A DNA stretch of 49,351 nt from Actinomycetes bacterium (GTDB taxonomy: Bacteria > Actinomycetota > Acidimicrobiia > Acidimicrobiales > Bog-793). Made by a program: the position numbers and the translations under genes. The notes under the pieces are model-generated. The model was not told the origin of the DNA and made no database searches. It saw only the letters and a list, made by a program, of their open reading frames with translations. Positions 36,224 through 46,544 of the stretch are shown piece by piece; the stretch's first letter is position 1; each line of letters opens with the position of its first letter. The stretch covers positions 1 through 49,351 of the forward strand of contig JAKBPI010000019.1 of NCBI GenBank assembly GCA_021829645.1. The letters run 5' to 3'.

Positions 36224-38416
36224 ATGACAACAGATGACGAAATTATCTATCAGCTTTCATCCCTTGCCGGTGTTCAGACTGGTTACCTCGACCAGCAAGG
36301 TGAGTATAAGCTCGTAGCGACCCATGTATTGATTGCGGTTTTGGAAGCCCTTCTGAATACTCCATTAAAGAACACGGATGACTTTTTAGCTGCTATCAAT
36401 TCCTTCTCCGAAAACCCCGTCATACCCGATATATTGCTCGCCTGGGATGGCCATTTACAAATTGTGCTCAATAGAAATCATGCTCGGCATGACGACTTAA
36501 CACTGCACATCGCAAGCCGTCAAACAACAATCATCTTAGAAAATACAGATTCTTTCTTAGGCCACATAGATATCTCATCGTCGGACTCACAAAGCTTTCT
36601 TAGTGTATCACCGCCTCTTCCTTTCGGATATCACACATTTCTGGATGAGGAACTGGGGATCAACTCACTCATAATTTCAGCTCCTATGTCTTGTCCGTCA
36701 CCGCCCCAAAAGGGATACGGATTTGCTTTGTTTGCCCCTACCTATGCCATCACCGACACCCGCGGGCTGACAGAGGGAGACTTAAGTAGCTTAAAACTGT
36801 TCGGAGAAATGGCAGCCGAACACGGAGCCGGGTTGATTGCGACACTGCCTATGTTTGCCGAAGCATCGGCAAAAGACGGTGCCTCCCCGGGACAATCTCC
36901 TTACTCGCCTTTATCTCGCTCTTTTTTCCACGAGGGATATATAGACATAGCAAAACTGCCGGGTCTTGATTTAAACGATCTGACGCAAGACTTGATCAAA
37001 AACACATTATCAACCACACAAATAGATGGCCTCGCTGCGGCCGACCTGGCAGGCAAATCTGATCTTATTCATCCATACCTCCTGAAAAGCGTGCGAACAC
37101 TTCTCAATACCTCAGACGATCACCTCGCAAAGCAAAGAGATGAATTCATCGACTTTTGTCAAAAGAAGCAAGACCTGGACCGCTATGCAAACTTTAGAGC
37201 AGCAACTAGGCTATATGGGTCAGAAATTGACCAATGGCCTCACGAGTTACAATCAGGTTCGCTGGACACTACGATACTCGACCAAGATTTAATTTTAGTT
37301 CATAAATATGCGCAATTCGTCATACATAACCAGCTGAGCGAACTCAGAAACTCTCTGCATGATAGCGACTGTGGACTACTATTCGATCTGCCCATAGGAT
37401 GCAGCAAAAATAGCTTTGACGTCTGGGCTTACAAAAACCACTTTTCCCCAAATGCCATGCTCGGTGCTCCCCCTGATGATTTTTTTCAAGGCGGGCAAAA
37501 CTGGGGCCTGCCCCCTCTCCTCCCCAACTATGACAGAAAAAACAAGTATCTTTTTTTTCGGAACATGTTGCACACTTCTCTACTCTACGCCGACGTACTC
37601 AGGATAGACCATATCTTGGGCTTCTCGAGACTCTGGTGGATCCCCAACGGTCATCCGGCCACTGAAGGGGCTTATGTAGCTTACCCGAGCGAGGAACTCA
37701 TGGCCATCGCTTGCCTAGAAGCACATAAGACTTCCACACACCTGCTGGGGGAAGACTTGGGAACAGTCGAAAGCGAGTTCAGACAAAAAATGGATGCGCA
37801 CGGCATATCCCATATGAGAGTAGACGTATTTGAATTCAAAGACCGATTTGCCGCGGGGAATGACCACAGCACTCGTCTCAACGGTAACGACGATATAGTC
37901 ATAGCACCATTCCGTGAATTTCTATACACAGACACACACGATACGGCTACTTTCTTTGGATGGCTATTGGCAGAAGATCTGCGCATAAGGTCTCAACTTT
38001 GTAAAGCTGAATCATCTACGGAAGAGGAGCTCTTCTTACAACGACAAACACTTGTTGAAAAAATGCAAACGTCCCTACTGGGAGAAAATAGTTTTTTGGG
38101 TCTTGACATCGAAATGCCACAACATACTTACCCCAATCCGAATGCTTATCGTCTGTTTACTGCCGTTCTGGCAAGCGATGCTTTATCGGAAACCGCCTAT
38201 CTGGTAATATCACTTGAGGACCTGATCGGAGAAATAAAACCTCAGAATATACCGGGTACAGGAAGACTTGATGGCAATTTTTGTCGTTTGATAGCAAGAC
38301 GAGTTGAAGATATCTTAAGAGATAAAAATACAGAGGCGCTATTGGCTATGGTGAGAGAGAGGCGTAGTTTGGTTATATCAAAGCAAAGATCCGACAACCA
38401 AAAAGGTGGGTTATGA
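36224..38416 (+). CDS. malQ: 4-alpha-glucanotransferase (amylomaltase)
   Basis: 730 residues, GH77. An N-terminal domain of about 200 residues is followed by the barrel with FDLPIGCSKNSFDVWA, GAPPDDFFQGGQNWGLPPLL and LRIDHILGFSRLWWIP (nucleophile Asp462), Glu510 in LLGEDLGTV and Asp573 in DTHDTATF. It moves glucan segments between chains and can release glucose, and would rework linear maltodextrins. It ends overlapping glgB by 4 bp, so they are coupled. ATG start. Confidence 0.95.
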   Translation: MTTDDEIIYQLSSLAGVQTGYLDQQGEYKLVATHVLIAVLEALLNTPLKNTDDFLAAINSFSENPVIPDILLAWDGHLQIVLNRNHARHDDLTLHIASRQTTIILENTDSFLGHIDISSSDSQSFLSVSPPLPFGYHTFLDEELGINSLIISAPMSCPSPPQKGYGFALFAPTYAITDTRGLTEGDLSSLKLFGEMAAEHGAGLIATLPMFAEASAKDGASPGQSPYSPLSRSFFHEGYIDIAKLPGLDLNDLTQDLIKNTLSTTQIDGLAAADLAGKSDLIHPYLLKSVRTLLNTSDDHLAKQRDEFIDFCQKKQDLDRYANFRAATRLYGSEIDQWPHELQSGSLDTTILDQDLILVHKYAQFVIHNQLSELRNSLHDSDCGLLFDLPIGCSKNSFDVWAYKNHFSPNAMLGAPPDDFFQGGQNWGLPPLLPNYDRKNKYLFFRNMLHTSLLYADVLRIDHILGFSRLWWIPNGHPATEGAYVAYPSEELMAIACLEAHKTSTHLLGEDLGTVESEFRQKMDAHGISHMRVDVFEFKDRFAAGNDHSTRLNGNDDIVIAPFREFLYTDTHDTATFFGWLLAEDLRIRSQLCKAESSTEEELFLQRQTLVEKMQTSLLGENSFLGLDIEMPQHTYPNPNAYRLFTAVLASDALSETAYLVISLEDLIGEIKPQNIPGTGRLDGNFCRLIARRVEDILRDKNTEALLAMVRERRSLVISKQRSDNQKGGL

Positions 38417-40386
38417 CAGAAAGACCAGACGACAAAGGGTTTACAAAATCCCGTATATCTTCCAAAGAAACGCCCGCCTCAACGGTCCCACCGGAAAATC
38501 AAAAAATATCTATCCTCTCTGACTTTGATATCTATCTGTTCAACGAAGGTCGCAATTTCAGGTTATACAATCATCTTGGTGCCCATCCGGTTGGGGATGA
38601 CAAAACAAGATTTGCAGTCTGGGCACCTGCTGCACACAAAGTATCAGTCCTGCACAACAAAAATGGCTGGCGCTCCGGCATAGACATTTTGGAACCCCAA
38701 GGCAACTCGGGCATATTCATCGGGGTCATAAGCGACATAACCGCTGGGGACTGTTATAAATACAAAATAGAATCCGGATTCGGCATCACAGAAAAAGCAG
38801 ATCCTTTTGCCTTCGCCACCGAACTTCCACCTAAAACAGCCTCCGTCGTAACCTCACTGGCTTTTGAGTGGAGCGACCAAGATTGGATGACCAAAAGACA
38901 GTCTCATCAGGATTTAGGCCAACCGATATCCGTTTATGAACTGCATCTGGGATCTTTTCTGAAGCACTTTGACGGATCTTTTGCCTCTTACGAAGAATTA
39001 GCCGAAAGAATTGCCGAACATGTCGGAGGGCTTGGTTTTACACATGTCGAACTGCTGCCGGTCATGGAGCACCCTTTTTCCGGATCTTGGGGATATCAAA
39101 CAACCGGCTATTTTGCACCGACATCCAGGCACGGGACGCCAGATGAGTTTATGAAATTCGTGGACAGGCTCCACCGAGCCGGTATAGGTGTCATATTGGA
39201 TTTTGTACCTTCACATTTTGCCACGGATGAATTTGCTTTAGCCAATTTCGACGGAACACACCTATACGAACACGCTGATCCGAATCGGGGCATCCATCCC
39301 GATTGGGGAAGCTATGAATTCAACTACGGTCGACACGAAGTAAGGTCATTTTTGATATCAGCAGCCTGTTTCTGGTTGGATAAGTACCATATAGACGGAC
39401 TGCGCGTGGATGCCGTAGCTTCCATGCTTTACTTGGATTACTCTCGGGAAAACAATCAATGGCAACCCAATGTATTCGGCGGACGAGAAGATCTGGACGC
39501 CATAAATTTCTTAAAGCAAATGAACGAAGAAATTTCTGCATCCTTTCCCGGAGTCATCACGGTAGCCGAAGAGTCAACGGCATGGCCGGGTGTGACTGCT
39601 CCCACCTCGTTCGGAGGGCTTGGCTTTACACTCAAGTGGGATATGGGGTGGATGCACGATACATTACGATATCTCTCAAGGGAACCGGTCCATCGGAAAT
39701 ATCACTATAATGAACTCACTTTTAGATCGCTTTATGCCTACAGCGAACGTTATGTTTTGCCACTCTCTCACGATGAAGTGGTACACGGCAAAAAATCACT
39801 TGTCTCCAAAATGCCAGGTGACGACTGGCAACGGCGGGCAAACCTGCGTCTGCTCATAGGATACCAGTACCTTTTACCAGGGAAAAAGTTACTCTTCATG
39901 GGAGCAGAACTAGCCGAATGGCAAGAGTGGAATCACGAACGAGAGCTGGAGTGGGGGCTATTAAACAACCGGGGCCACTCAACAACAGCCGCTTTTATGG
40001 CAACCGTCAATAAGTGTTACCGCACTCATGAAGCACTCTTTGGACATGACACCGACACAGAAGGTTTTGAATGGCTCATAGCTAATGCCGACGAAGATAG
40101 CGTCTTGGCTTGGATACGATGGGGAAGAAGCGGTGAATTTGCAATTTGTGTGGCCAACTATACCCCCGTCCCCAGATACTGGAGCATAGGCGTACCGCTA
40201 CAAGATACCTATGTGGAAATTCTAAACAGCGACGACATGGCATATGGGGGTTCAGGCATTCTAAATCAAGGAGAAATACCCAGTGAAGACAACCCGATGC
40301 ATGGCAAACCAGCACGTATCTCAATACAAATCCCGCCGTTGGGCGTAGCGGTTTTCTACCCCTCGCAGTTTTTGAGTACAAAATAG
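38413..40386 (+). CDS. glgB: 1,4-alpha-glucan branching enzyme
   Basis: 657 residues: N-terminal CBM48 beta-sandwich (HLGAHPVGDDKTRFAVWAPAA), then the GH13_9 barrel. Asp333 (GLRVDAVASMLYLDYSR), Glu386 (VAEES) and Asp454 (LSHDEVVHGK) are the catalytic triad. It introduces alpha-1,6 branches into glucan. The ATG overlaps the malQ stop. A 222-bp stretch with no gene follows to the converging YVTN gene. Confidence 0.95.
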   Translation: MTERPDDKGFTKSRISSKETPASTVPPENQKISILSDFDIYLFNEGRNFRLYNHLGAHPVGDDKTRFAVWAPAAHKVSVLHNKNGWRSGIDILEPQGNSGIFIGVISDITAGDCYKYKIESGFGITEKADPFAFATELPPKTASVVTSLAFEWSDQDWMTKRQSHQDLGQPISVYELHLGSFLKHFDGSFASYEELAERIAEHVGGLGFTHVELLPVMEHPFSGSWGYQTTGYFAPTSRHGTPDEFMKFVDRLHRAGIGVILDFVPSHFATDEFALANFDGTHLYEHADPNRGIHPDWGSYEFNYGRHEVRSFLISAACFWLDKYHIDGLRVDAVASMLYLDYSRENNQWQPNVFGGREDLDAINFLKQMNEEISASFPGVITVAEESTAWPGVTAPTSFGGLGFTLKWDMGWMHDTLRYLSREPVHRKYHYNELTFRSLYAYSERYVLPLSHDEVVHGKKSLVSKMPGDDWQRRANLRLLIGYQYLLPGKKLLFMGAELAEWQEWNHERELEWGLLNNRGHSTTAAFMATVNKCYRTHEALFGHDTDTEGFEWLIANADEDSVLAWIRWGRSGEFAICVANYTPVPRYWSIGVPLQDTYVEILNSDDMAYGGSGILNQGEIPSEDNPMHGKPARISIQIPPLGVAVFYPSQFLSTK

Positions 40387-40608
40387 AATTATTAAAGCAC
40401 TCATAATTGTGGACGCTTTTACCTCTTGTAAAAAAATACAATCGTGGATGTACTGAATGACAACTGAGTTCCCAGCAAAACCAGACACTCAAAACTTGAT
40501 TATTTGCCACCCGGTGAATTTATAAGAATTAAGTACCGTAAGGCAGCTTAGAAATATATGTGTCCGGATCGTAAGCAATTCCAATGGCTTTCGTCACGAT
40601 GATTGGCC

Positions 40609-41823
40609 TTATTTTTTCCTAATGGTCTTATAAACTTGACGATATCTACTTTTATAATCAGGAATTTTGACAACATAGACAGAGTTTGCAGTGGGAATCG
40701 TCACATAGATACTCTTCGAAAGCGAATCAATAGTCAAGGCATAGGGTATACCCAAGATCTTTATTGATGAGATAACGTTATTATTTGCAGCATTTATTTC
40801 TGAAATCGATTCAGAACCACTGTTTGCGGCATACATAATATCGGTTTTGAGATCGATGGATAAATCTTTGGGTTGCACCCCACTCGCTATTGTTTTGATT
40901 ACTTTATTCTTCAAACCACTTATTATAGATATTGTGTTCGAAGCATAATTTGTGACATATGCCATATCGGTATTTGGACTATATATAACGGCATTGGGAG
41001 CTTGTCCGACTTTTACGGTATCCATCACTTTATTGTCAGAAGCTTTGATTACAGATACAGTGCCCTGCGTAATGTAAGGGCTGTCGTTCACAACATACAC
41101 TAAATTGGTTTTGGTGTTAAGCGAAAGTGCATCCGGAAACGACCCGACTTTTACGGTATCCACCACTTTACTGTCGGAAGCTTTGATTACGGATACGGTA
41201 TTTGAATCGTAATTGGCTACATATACCAGATTTTCTTTTGCATCGTATAAAATAGCGTCGGGATAAGACCCCACCCGGATATTTTCCACCACTTTATTGT
41301 CGGAAGCTTTGATTACGGATACAGTGCCAAATTTTGCCCTACTGTTGCCATTTGTCACATAGATGTTGCCTGTGTCGGAATCAAGTGCCACGGCATCCGG
41401 TTCGGTTTCTACTTTTACGGTATCCACCACTTTACTGTCGGAAGCTTTGATTACGGATACGGTATTTGAATCGTAATTGGCTACATATACCAGATTTTCT
41501 TTTGCATCGTATAAAATAGCGTCGGGATAAGACCCCACCCGGATTGAGGCGGTATTACCACCCTTTGATACGTCTGGATTAACGGACAGAGAGGCAAGAG
41601 TCATTTTGGTTGTATCGTGGGTTATTGGCATGTGCTTCAAAGGGGCCGTCGTGTCGAGACGGATCACTTCCCGATAAGACAATTTAGGCGTCAATGAGCC
41701 GTAGCCGGCTACGGCCGATGCAGCAAAAGCAGAGGTTATAGACAGCGAAGTAACCGAGGTCACAACTAAGCCCAATCCAAAAATTATTCTTAAATTTTTA
41801 TTGAACAAATCTGATAATTTCAT
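40609..41823 (-). CDS. Secreted YVTN beta-propeller repeat protein
   Basis: 404 residues from the ATG at MKLSDLF; a GTG 36 nt upstream is an alternative. A basic N-terminus and a hydrophobic stretch ending TSAFAASA look like a Sec signal peptide. The rest is a series of about 44-residue YVTN/SMP-30-like blades with the pattern YVANYDSNTVSVI-(12)-V-x-V-G-x-x-P-(D/N)-A. Two blades are repeated exactly at DNA level. Such propellers sit outside the cell; binding partners are unknown. It converges with glgB. Confidence 0.85.
   Translation of the reverse strand: MKLSDLFNKNLRIIFGLGLVVTSVTSLSITSAFAASAVAGYGSLTPKLSYREVIRLDTTAPLKHMPITHDTTKMTLASLSVNPDVSKGGNTASIRVGSYPDAILYDAKENLVYVANYDSNTVSVIKASDSKVVDTVKVETEPDAVALDSDTGNIYVTNGNSRAKFGTVSVIKASDNKVVENIRVGSYPDAILYDAKENLVYVANYDSNTVSVIKASDSKVVDTVKVGSFPDALSLNTKTNLVYVVNDSPYITQGTVSVIKASDNKVMDTVKVGQAPNAVIYSPNTDMAYVTNYASNTISIISGLKNKVIKTIASGVQPKDLSIDLKTDIMYAANSGSESISEINAANNNVISSIKILGIPYALTIDSLSKSIYVTIPTANSVYVVKIPDYKSRYRQVYKTIRKK
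41147..41544 (-). repeat. 134-bp perfect direct repeat inside the beta-propeller gene
   Basis: 41147-41280 and 41411-41544 are identical over 134 bp, offset by 264 bp (88 codons, two blades). No base differs across the whole copy, while the DNA between and beside them has diverged, so the duplication is recent or kept identical by conversion. Confidence 0.95.
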
Positions 41824-42004
41824 GCAGAAAATATACCATGAACGAAATAAGCGGTGCACAGCAGGAAAAAAGTATTTTTATACCGGCCTAGATTGGCCAA
41901 TGGCCACATACACTTGTTGTAGATTGTCATAGCAATAAGAATTTAGCTATTTAATTATTCTGGTAGATAGTAATAAATAATGCCTGTTTATTGAGGTATG
42001 GCTG

Positions 42005-44128
42005 TTACCGGATCAATTTTTTCAGCAGCACAACAGAGCGATCGTTCACTTCAATTGGCTGACCGGCATCGATCACTATATCCAAGTCGAGGCAAAAAGA
42101 CGGTTCTACAAAAGTATTGAGCACCACTTGCCATCTTGAGGCAAAATGCCTATCAGGCATGAAGAAGTCGATTTTGTCCCAATAAGAATTTAAGATCAGA
42201 AAAAAACTATCGTCTTTGAGCAGATCTTTTGGATGAGAAGAAGGCGGGATTTCATCACCGTTAAGAAACATCCCTAAAGTTCTGGCAAAAGCCGACTGCC
42301 AATCTTCGTCCGCCATTTCCACTCCGCTGGGTGCAAACCAAGCTATGTCTTTTACGCCCTCCCCGTGTAAAGGTCGTCCTTGAAACCAGCGTCGCTTTCT
42401 GAAAACGGGGTGATCACTCCTCAACGCAGTAAGGTTCCTAGTAAAATTCAGCATGTCTTGATCTATCTGATTCCAGTTGAGCCAAGATATATCGTTATCT
42501 TGGCAGTAAGCATTATTATTTCCCTTTTGCGTACGCCCGATTTCATCACCAGCCAGCAACATGGGTATACCCTGTGATAAAAATAGAGTTACGAGAAGAT
42601 TTTTGCGTTGCCTTTTACGTAATAGGTTTATTCCCCTATCCTCAGTCTCTCCTTCCACGCCACAATTCCAACTTTTATTATCGTTGTCACCGTCTTGGTT
42701 ATTTTCTCCGTTGGCAAAGTTGTGCTTTTCGTTATAAGAAACGAGGTCCAGAAGAGTATAGCCATCGTGAGCTGTAATAAAATTAATACTTGCCCATGGC
42801 TTTCTGCCGGTGCGCTCATAGAGATCAGAACTACCAGTTAACCGATACGCCATTTCCGGTAGCTTTTTATCGTCACCCCGCCAGTATCCCCTGACGGAAT
42901 CCCTATATTTACCGTTCCATTCCGACCACAGAGGAGGGAAATTGCCAACTTGATATCCGCCTTCGCCAACATCCCAAGGCTCGGCAATAAGTTTAACTTG
43001 ACTTATGACAGGATCTTGTTGAATAATATCGAAGAATGCAGACAATCTGTCCACTTCATGCAAAGTACGGGCCAAAGTTGCTGCCAGATCAAACCTAAAT
43101 CCGTCTACATGCATTTCCAAAACCCAGTATCTGAGTGAGTCCATTAACAATTGCAACGTATGAGGATTTCTGACGTTCAATGTATTGCCCGTACCCGTAT
43201 AGTCTACGTAAAACTTCCTATTATCGTTCAATCGATAATAGGAAGGGTTGTCAATTCCCCGAAACGATAGGGTTGGCCCCAAATGATTGCCTTCTGCCGT
43301 GTGATTGTAGACTACATCAAGTAGTACTTCTATACCGGCCTCGTGTAGCTGTTTGACCATAGCTTTGAATTCTTGCACCTGCCCGCCCAGAGAAGGAGCC
43401 GAAGAATAGGCAGCGTGCGGAGAAAAATATCCTATAGAATTGTATCCCCAATAGTTTGTGAGACCTCTTTCCACCAGTGCCTGCTCTGAAACAAAATGAT
43501 GGACGGGTAGAAGCTCAACGGCGGTAATATTCAGAGAATTAAGATGGTCTATAACAACCGGATGACACAATCCGCTATAAGTACCTCGTAGTTCTGAAGG
43601 GATATCAGGGTGACGTGCAGTAAAGCCTTTTACATGCAACTCATAGATGCTTGTCCTGTGCCAAGGCTGATTGGGACGGCGTTCATTACCCCAATCAAAA
43701 TAAGGGCTAATCACAACACTTTTTGGCACCGAGGCCGCACTATCAGCCTTGGATGCTCTAGTGTCGTCTCCCAGCTGGTGGGCAAAAACAGAGCGCCTAT
43801 ATCGAAGATCCCCATCAATTGCTTTGGCATAGGGATCCAAAAGCAGCTTTTCTGAATTACAGCGTATACCGTTATTTGGATCCCAAGGCCCGTGAACCCG
43901 AAAACCGTAGTGCTGACCTGGCCCTATTCCGTCCAAATAGCCATGATGGATGTGACCTGTTTCATCAGGCAACCTAAAACGGCTTTCTAAACCGGACTGA
44001 CTGAATAAACACAACTCCACATATTCTGCAACCTGAGAGAAGATAGCAAAGTTGGTACCTACCCCATCGTATGTTGCACCAAGCGGAAACGGTTTTCCTG
44101 GTTTGATAGTGCGCCCTTGATAAGACAT
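42005..44128 (-). CDS. glgX: Glycogen debranching enzyme
   Basis: About 707 residues from the ATG at MSYQGRTIKPGKPFPLGATYDG; a TTG 30 nt earlier is the alternative start. N-terminal CBM48-like domain, then the isoamylase-type barrel: VDGFRFDLAATLAR (Asp nucleophile), IAEPWDVGEGGYQVG (Glu) and FITAHDGYTLLDL (Asp). Isoamylase-type GlgX removes short outer branches from limit dextrin. It is on the opposite strand from glgE-glgB and separated from it by the propeller gene; both belong to the same glucan turnover. Confidence 0.94.
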   Translation of the reverse strand: MSYQGRTIKPGKPFPLGATYDGVGTNFAIFSQVAEYVELCLFSQSGLESRFRLPDETGHIHHGYLDGIGPGQHYGFRVHGPWDPNNGIRCNSEKLLLDPYAKAIDGDLRYRRSVFAHQLGDDTRASKADSAASVPKSVVISPYFDWGNERRPNQPWHRTSIYELHVKGFTARHPDIPSELRGTYSGLCHPVVIDHLNSLNITAVELLPVHHFVSEQALVERGLTNYWGYNSIGYFSPHAAYSSAPSLGGQVQEFKAMVKQLHEAGIEVLLDVVYNHTAEGNHLGPTLSFRGIDNPSYYRLNDNRKFYVDYTGTGNTLNVRNPHTLQLLMDSLRYWVLEMHVDGFRFDLAATLARTLHEVDRLSAFFDIIQQDPVISQVKLIAEPWDVGEGGYQVGNFPPLWSEWNGKYRDSVRGYWRGDDKKLPEMAYRLTGSSDLYERTGRKPWASINFITAHDGYTLLDLVSYNEKHNFANGENNQDGDNDNKSWNCGVEGETEDRGINLLRKRQRKNLLVTLFLSQGIPMLLAGDEIGRTQKGNNNAYCQDNDISWLNWNQIDQDMLNFTRNLTALRSDHPVFRKRRWFQGRPLHGEGVKDIAWFAPSGVEMADEDWQSAFARTLGMFLNGDEIPPSSHPKDLLKDDSFFLILNSYWDKIDFFMPDRHFASRWQVVLNTFVEPSFCLDLDIVIDAGQPIEVNDRSVVLLKKLIR

Positions 44129-44184
44129 ACTTATAAGATAGTCAAAATCATTAAGCAAAGTTGCTTTAGGGCAAATTTTATAAA

Positions 44185-44204
44185 CGAAGAATTATTTATC
44201 TTCG
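44185..44204 (-). terminator. Possible terminator after the cold-shock gene
   Basis: CGAAGA and TCTTCG pair around an 8-nt loop 28 nt after the csp stop; on the minus strand TTTATAAAATTT follows. The stem is short and AT-rich, so efficiency is uncertain. Confidence 0.4.
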
Positions 44205-44231
44205 AGTTTTAGCATCAGAAAGATACCTCGG

Positions 44232-44432
44232 TTACGCCAAGCGTACGTTTGCCGCCTGCAGACCTTTTTGGCCTTCCTGCAGGTCAAATTCAACAGCCTG
44301 ACCTTCTTCTAAGTTACGGTATCCGTTCATCATGATGGCGGTGTGGTGTACAAATACATCGTCGCCACCTGCTTGTGAAATAAAACCATACCCCTTTTCA
44401 GAGTTAAACCATTTTACTGTTCCGGTCGCCAT
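44232..44432 (-). CDS. Cold-shock domain protein
   Basis: 66 residues, a single [22 protein letters not shown] contains RNP1 (KGYGFI) and DVFVHHTAI contains RNP2. These proteins bind single-stranded nucleic acid and melt mRNA structure; the gene may be constitutive rather than cold-induced. AAAGGGG lies 9 nt before the ATG. The intergenic 44433-44744 (312 bp) upstream has no credible gene; a TTGTCA followed by a weak -10 is the only hint of promoter. Confidence 0.93.
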   Translation of the reverse strand: MATGTVKWFNSEKGYGFISQAGGDDVFVHHTAIMMNGYRNLEEGQAVEFDLQEGQKGLQAANVRLA

Positions 44433-44744
44433 AGCGGCGAACCCCTTTCTTTAGTTGGTGCAATTACATAAGGCAAATAGACTGACAATGGATAAGGAGA
44501 GATACGAATTACGCAAGAAAAAATCAAGAGATTTATTGATACTTAATTTGATATTAAACGGTGTTACCTTTCATTTACAACTAAAAGCCTCACCAAACAG
44601 GTTAGCACCAACACGTAGTGCTGTCATTCAAACAAAGATGAATTTTTGCCAACAACAACAAAAGCTATGTATTACCAGCTGACAAACAAAGTAAACCAAC
44701 AGAAGATACTTGTATACCTACTAAAATAACCGGATTCGCTGTCC

Positions 44745-46142
44745 CTAATTGATCTTGCGCAACTTCGTGCCATCCGTGGAATCTTCGACCCTGTAACCCA
44801 ATAATTCAATTTGACTTTTCAACTCATCAGCTTTTGCAAAGTCACGACTTAACCTTGCTGCATCTCTGGCTTCCACGATTGCTAAAGCTTTTGGGTCGAT
44901 GGCTTCTGTCGAAGCAAGATTGCCGATACCTAGCATAATGAAGGCTTCAACTACAAATTTACCAAGTCGATAACCACTCACAACATCGTGATGATCCAAA
45001 AGTGTATTGGCTTGACGCAGAGAAGTAAATAGAAGTGCCGTAGCAGAAGAGGTATTAAAATCATCGTCCATCATGTTGACAAAGTTATGTCTCTTCTCAT
45101 CTATGTCGATTCCGGACATAGCTTCAGATAATTGCAAATCGTCATAACTTGTTGAATTCTGTATATCATCCAGCCTTCTGCTCAAGGCATTAATTCTTTC
45201 CAAAGCCTTCTCAGCATCGTTCATAAGATCTGCAGTCACTTCAATCGGTGACCTATAGGAAGATTGCAAAACAAGCAGTCTATAAGCAGATGGATTGTGT
45301 TCGTGAAACATCTCTTCCAAGGTAATGTAGTTACCCAATGACTTACTCATCTTTTGCCCGCCGACCTCGACAAGACCATTGTGGATCCAATGCCTGGCAA
45401 AATTAATACTTAAAGCTTGCGCTTGCGCTCTTTCGTTTTCATGATGCGGGAAACACAGGTCCAGACCGCCTCCATGTAGTACAAAGTCATCTCCAAGCAA
45501 AGAAGATGCCATGACAACACACTCGGTATGCCAACCAGGTCTTCCCGCCCCAAAAGGAGAACCCCAGGTAGGCTCCCCGGGTTTTGCAGCTTTCCATAGA
45601 GCAAAATCTAAAGGAGAATGCTTTGACTGATCTACTGACACTCTTGCCCCTGATCTCAAGGTATCGAGATTCTGATGCGCCAATAGTCCATACGAAGAAA
45701 GTCTACCTACCTCCATATACACCCCGTCATCCAGGCGGTAGGCATAGCCTTTCTCCTCCAACTTGACTATCGACTCAATCATTTGATCTATGTAGTCTGT
45801 AGCATGAGGAGTATGATGGGGCTTTCTCACATTCAGTAGTTCCATATTGCGCCACCACTGCTCTTCGGATTCTGCAGCCAGGGAACGCCAAGAACGTCCT
45901 TCTCTGTTGGCTCTGTCTATGATTTTGTCATCAATGTCAGTTACATTGGAAGCAAAAATAACCTTATAGCCAGAGTACTCAAGATATCTCCACAAGATAT
46001 CGTATACGAGAGCAAACCTGCCGTGGCCAACATGAGGAGGACCATATACGGTTGCCCCACAAACATACATTCCTATGGTTTCATCAGGAGAGAAAACCAT
46101 AGGAACAGTATCAGAAATTGCCGTATCGAAAAGTTTGATCAC
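44745..46142 (-). CDS. cysS: Cysteinyl-tRNA synthetase
   Basis: 465 residues from the GTG that begins MIKLFDTAISD; a longer frame from 46181 is not supported by homology. Class I motifs: zinc-binding Cys in MYVCGATVYGPPHVGHGRF, with HVGH as HIGH, VTDIDDKI, the zinc ligands in LHGGGLDLCFPHHENE, and GQKMSKSLGN (KMSKS). It charges tRNA-Cys. I considered MshC, the mycothiol cysteine ligase paralogue, but the anticodon-binding C-terminal part and the ITDxDDKI-type segment fit CysS. It is divergent from valS. Confidence 0.92.
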   Translation of the reverse strand: MIKLFDTAISDTVPMVFSPDETIGMYVCGATVYGPPHVGHGRFALVYDILWRYLEYSGYKVIFASNVTDIDDKIIDRANREGRSWRSLAAESEEQWWRNMELLNVRKPHHTPHATDYIDQMIESIVKLEEKGYAYRLDDGVYMEVGRLSSYGLLAHQNLDTLRSGARVSVDQSKHSPLDFALWKAAKPGEPTWGSPFGAGRPGWHTECVVMASSLLGDDFVLHGGGLDLCFPHHENERAQAQALSINFARHWIHNGLVEVGGQKMSKSLGNYITLEEMFHEHNPSAYRLLVLQSSYRSPIEVTADLMNDAEKALERINALSRRLDDIQNSTSYDDLQLSEAMSGIDIDEKRHNFVNMMDDDFNTSSATALLFTSLRQANTLLDHHDVVSGYRLGKFVVEAFIMLGIGNLASTEAIDPKALAIVEARDAARLSRDFAKADELKSQIELLGYRVEDSTDGTKLRKIN

Positions 46143-46328
46143 ACCAACACCATATATCCAAACGTAATCACAAAACAGCATATAGCCGTCTCAAGCATTT
46201 ATCCTGTTATGAACAGGTACTTTATCTATAAGTCTATTACAAAGGTAATACAACCTAAATATACATAAAAAACTGACTTCAAGTGGAAAATAAACTTCAT
46301 CGCCTCGAAAAGGAAAACTTCCAAACCG

Positions 46329-46419
46329 GGTGTCTACAAAGACACCAGAACAGGTCAGATAACCTCTTCTATTCCTTATAGTAAAGCAAATTATAACTGA
46401 TTATTTTGTATAGTATAAA
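46329..46419 (+). promoter_or_regulatory. Hairpin and candidate valS promoter
   Basis: GGTGTC (46329-46334) and GACACC (46341-46346) form a 6-bp stem. Beyond it TTATAA (46391-46396) and TATAAA (46414-46419) are 17 bp apart, a plausible promoter pointing to valS, giving a leader of about 115 nt. The whole divergent region 46143-46544 has no other gene. I saw no T-box specifier loop or T-box sequence. Confidence 0.35.
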
Positions 46420-46544
46420 ATACACGCGGTGCAGCACGTAAGCTTGGCGAACAATTTGACGTTTATATGCATCACCAAACAAATGTTACTTTACTTCCAA
46501 GAAATACGGAAACATCAAAATAATCTTAAAAAGAGGGACACGGA

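Noticed and set aside
40082-40510. Reverse reading frame of 142 codons
   Set aside because: It overlaps the 3' end of glgB antisense and lacks any family resemblance.
44455-44682. Forward reading frame of 75 codons upstream of csp
   Set aside because: Low-complexity, no SD, opposite to the csp leader and without recognisable features.
44745-46142. MshC (mycothiol cysteine ligase)
   Set aside because: VTDIDDKI, GGGLDLCFPHHENE and the C-terminal extension fit CysS; MshC lacks that extension.
46143-46544. T-box leader for valS
   Set aside because: No T-box sequence or specifier stem could be found, and the hairpin present is small.
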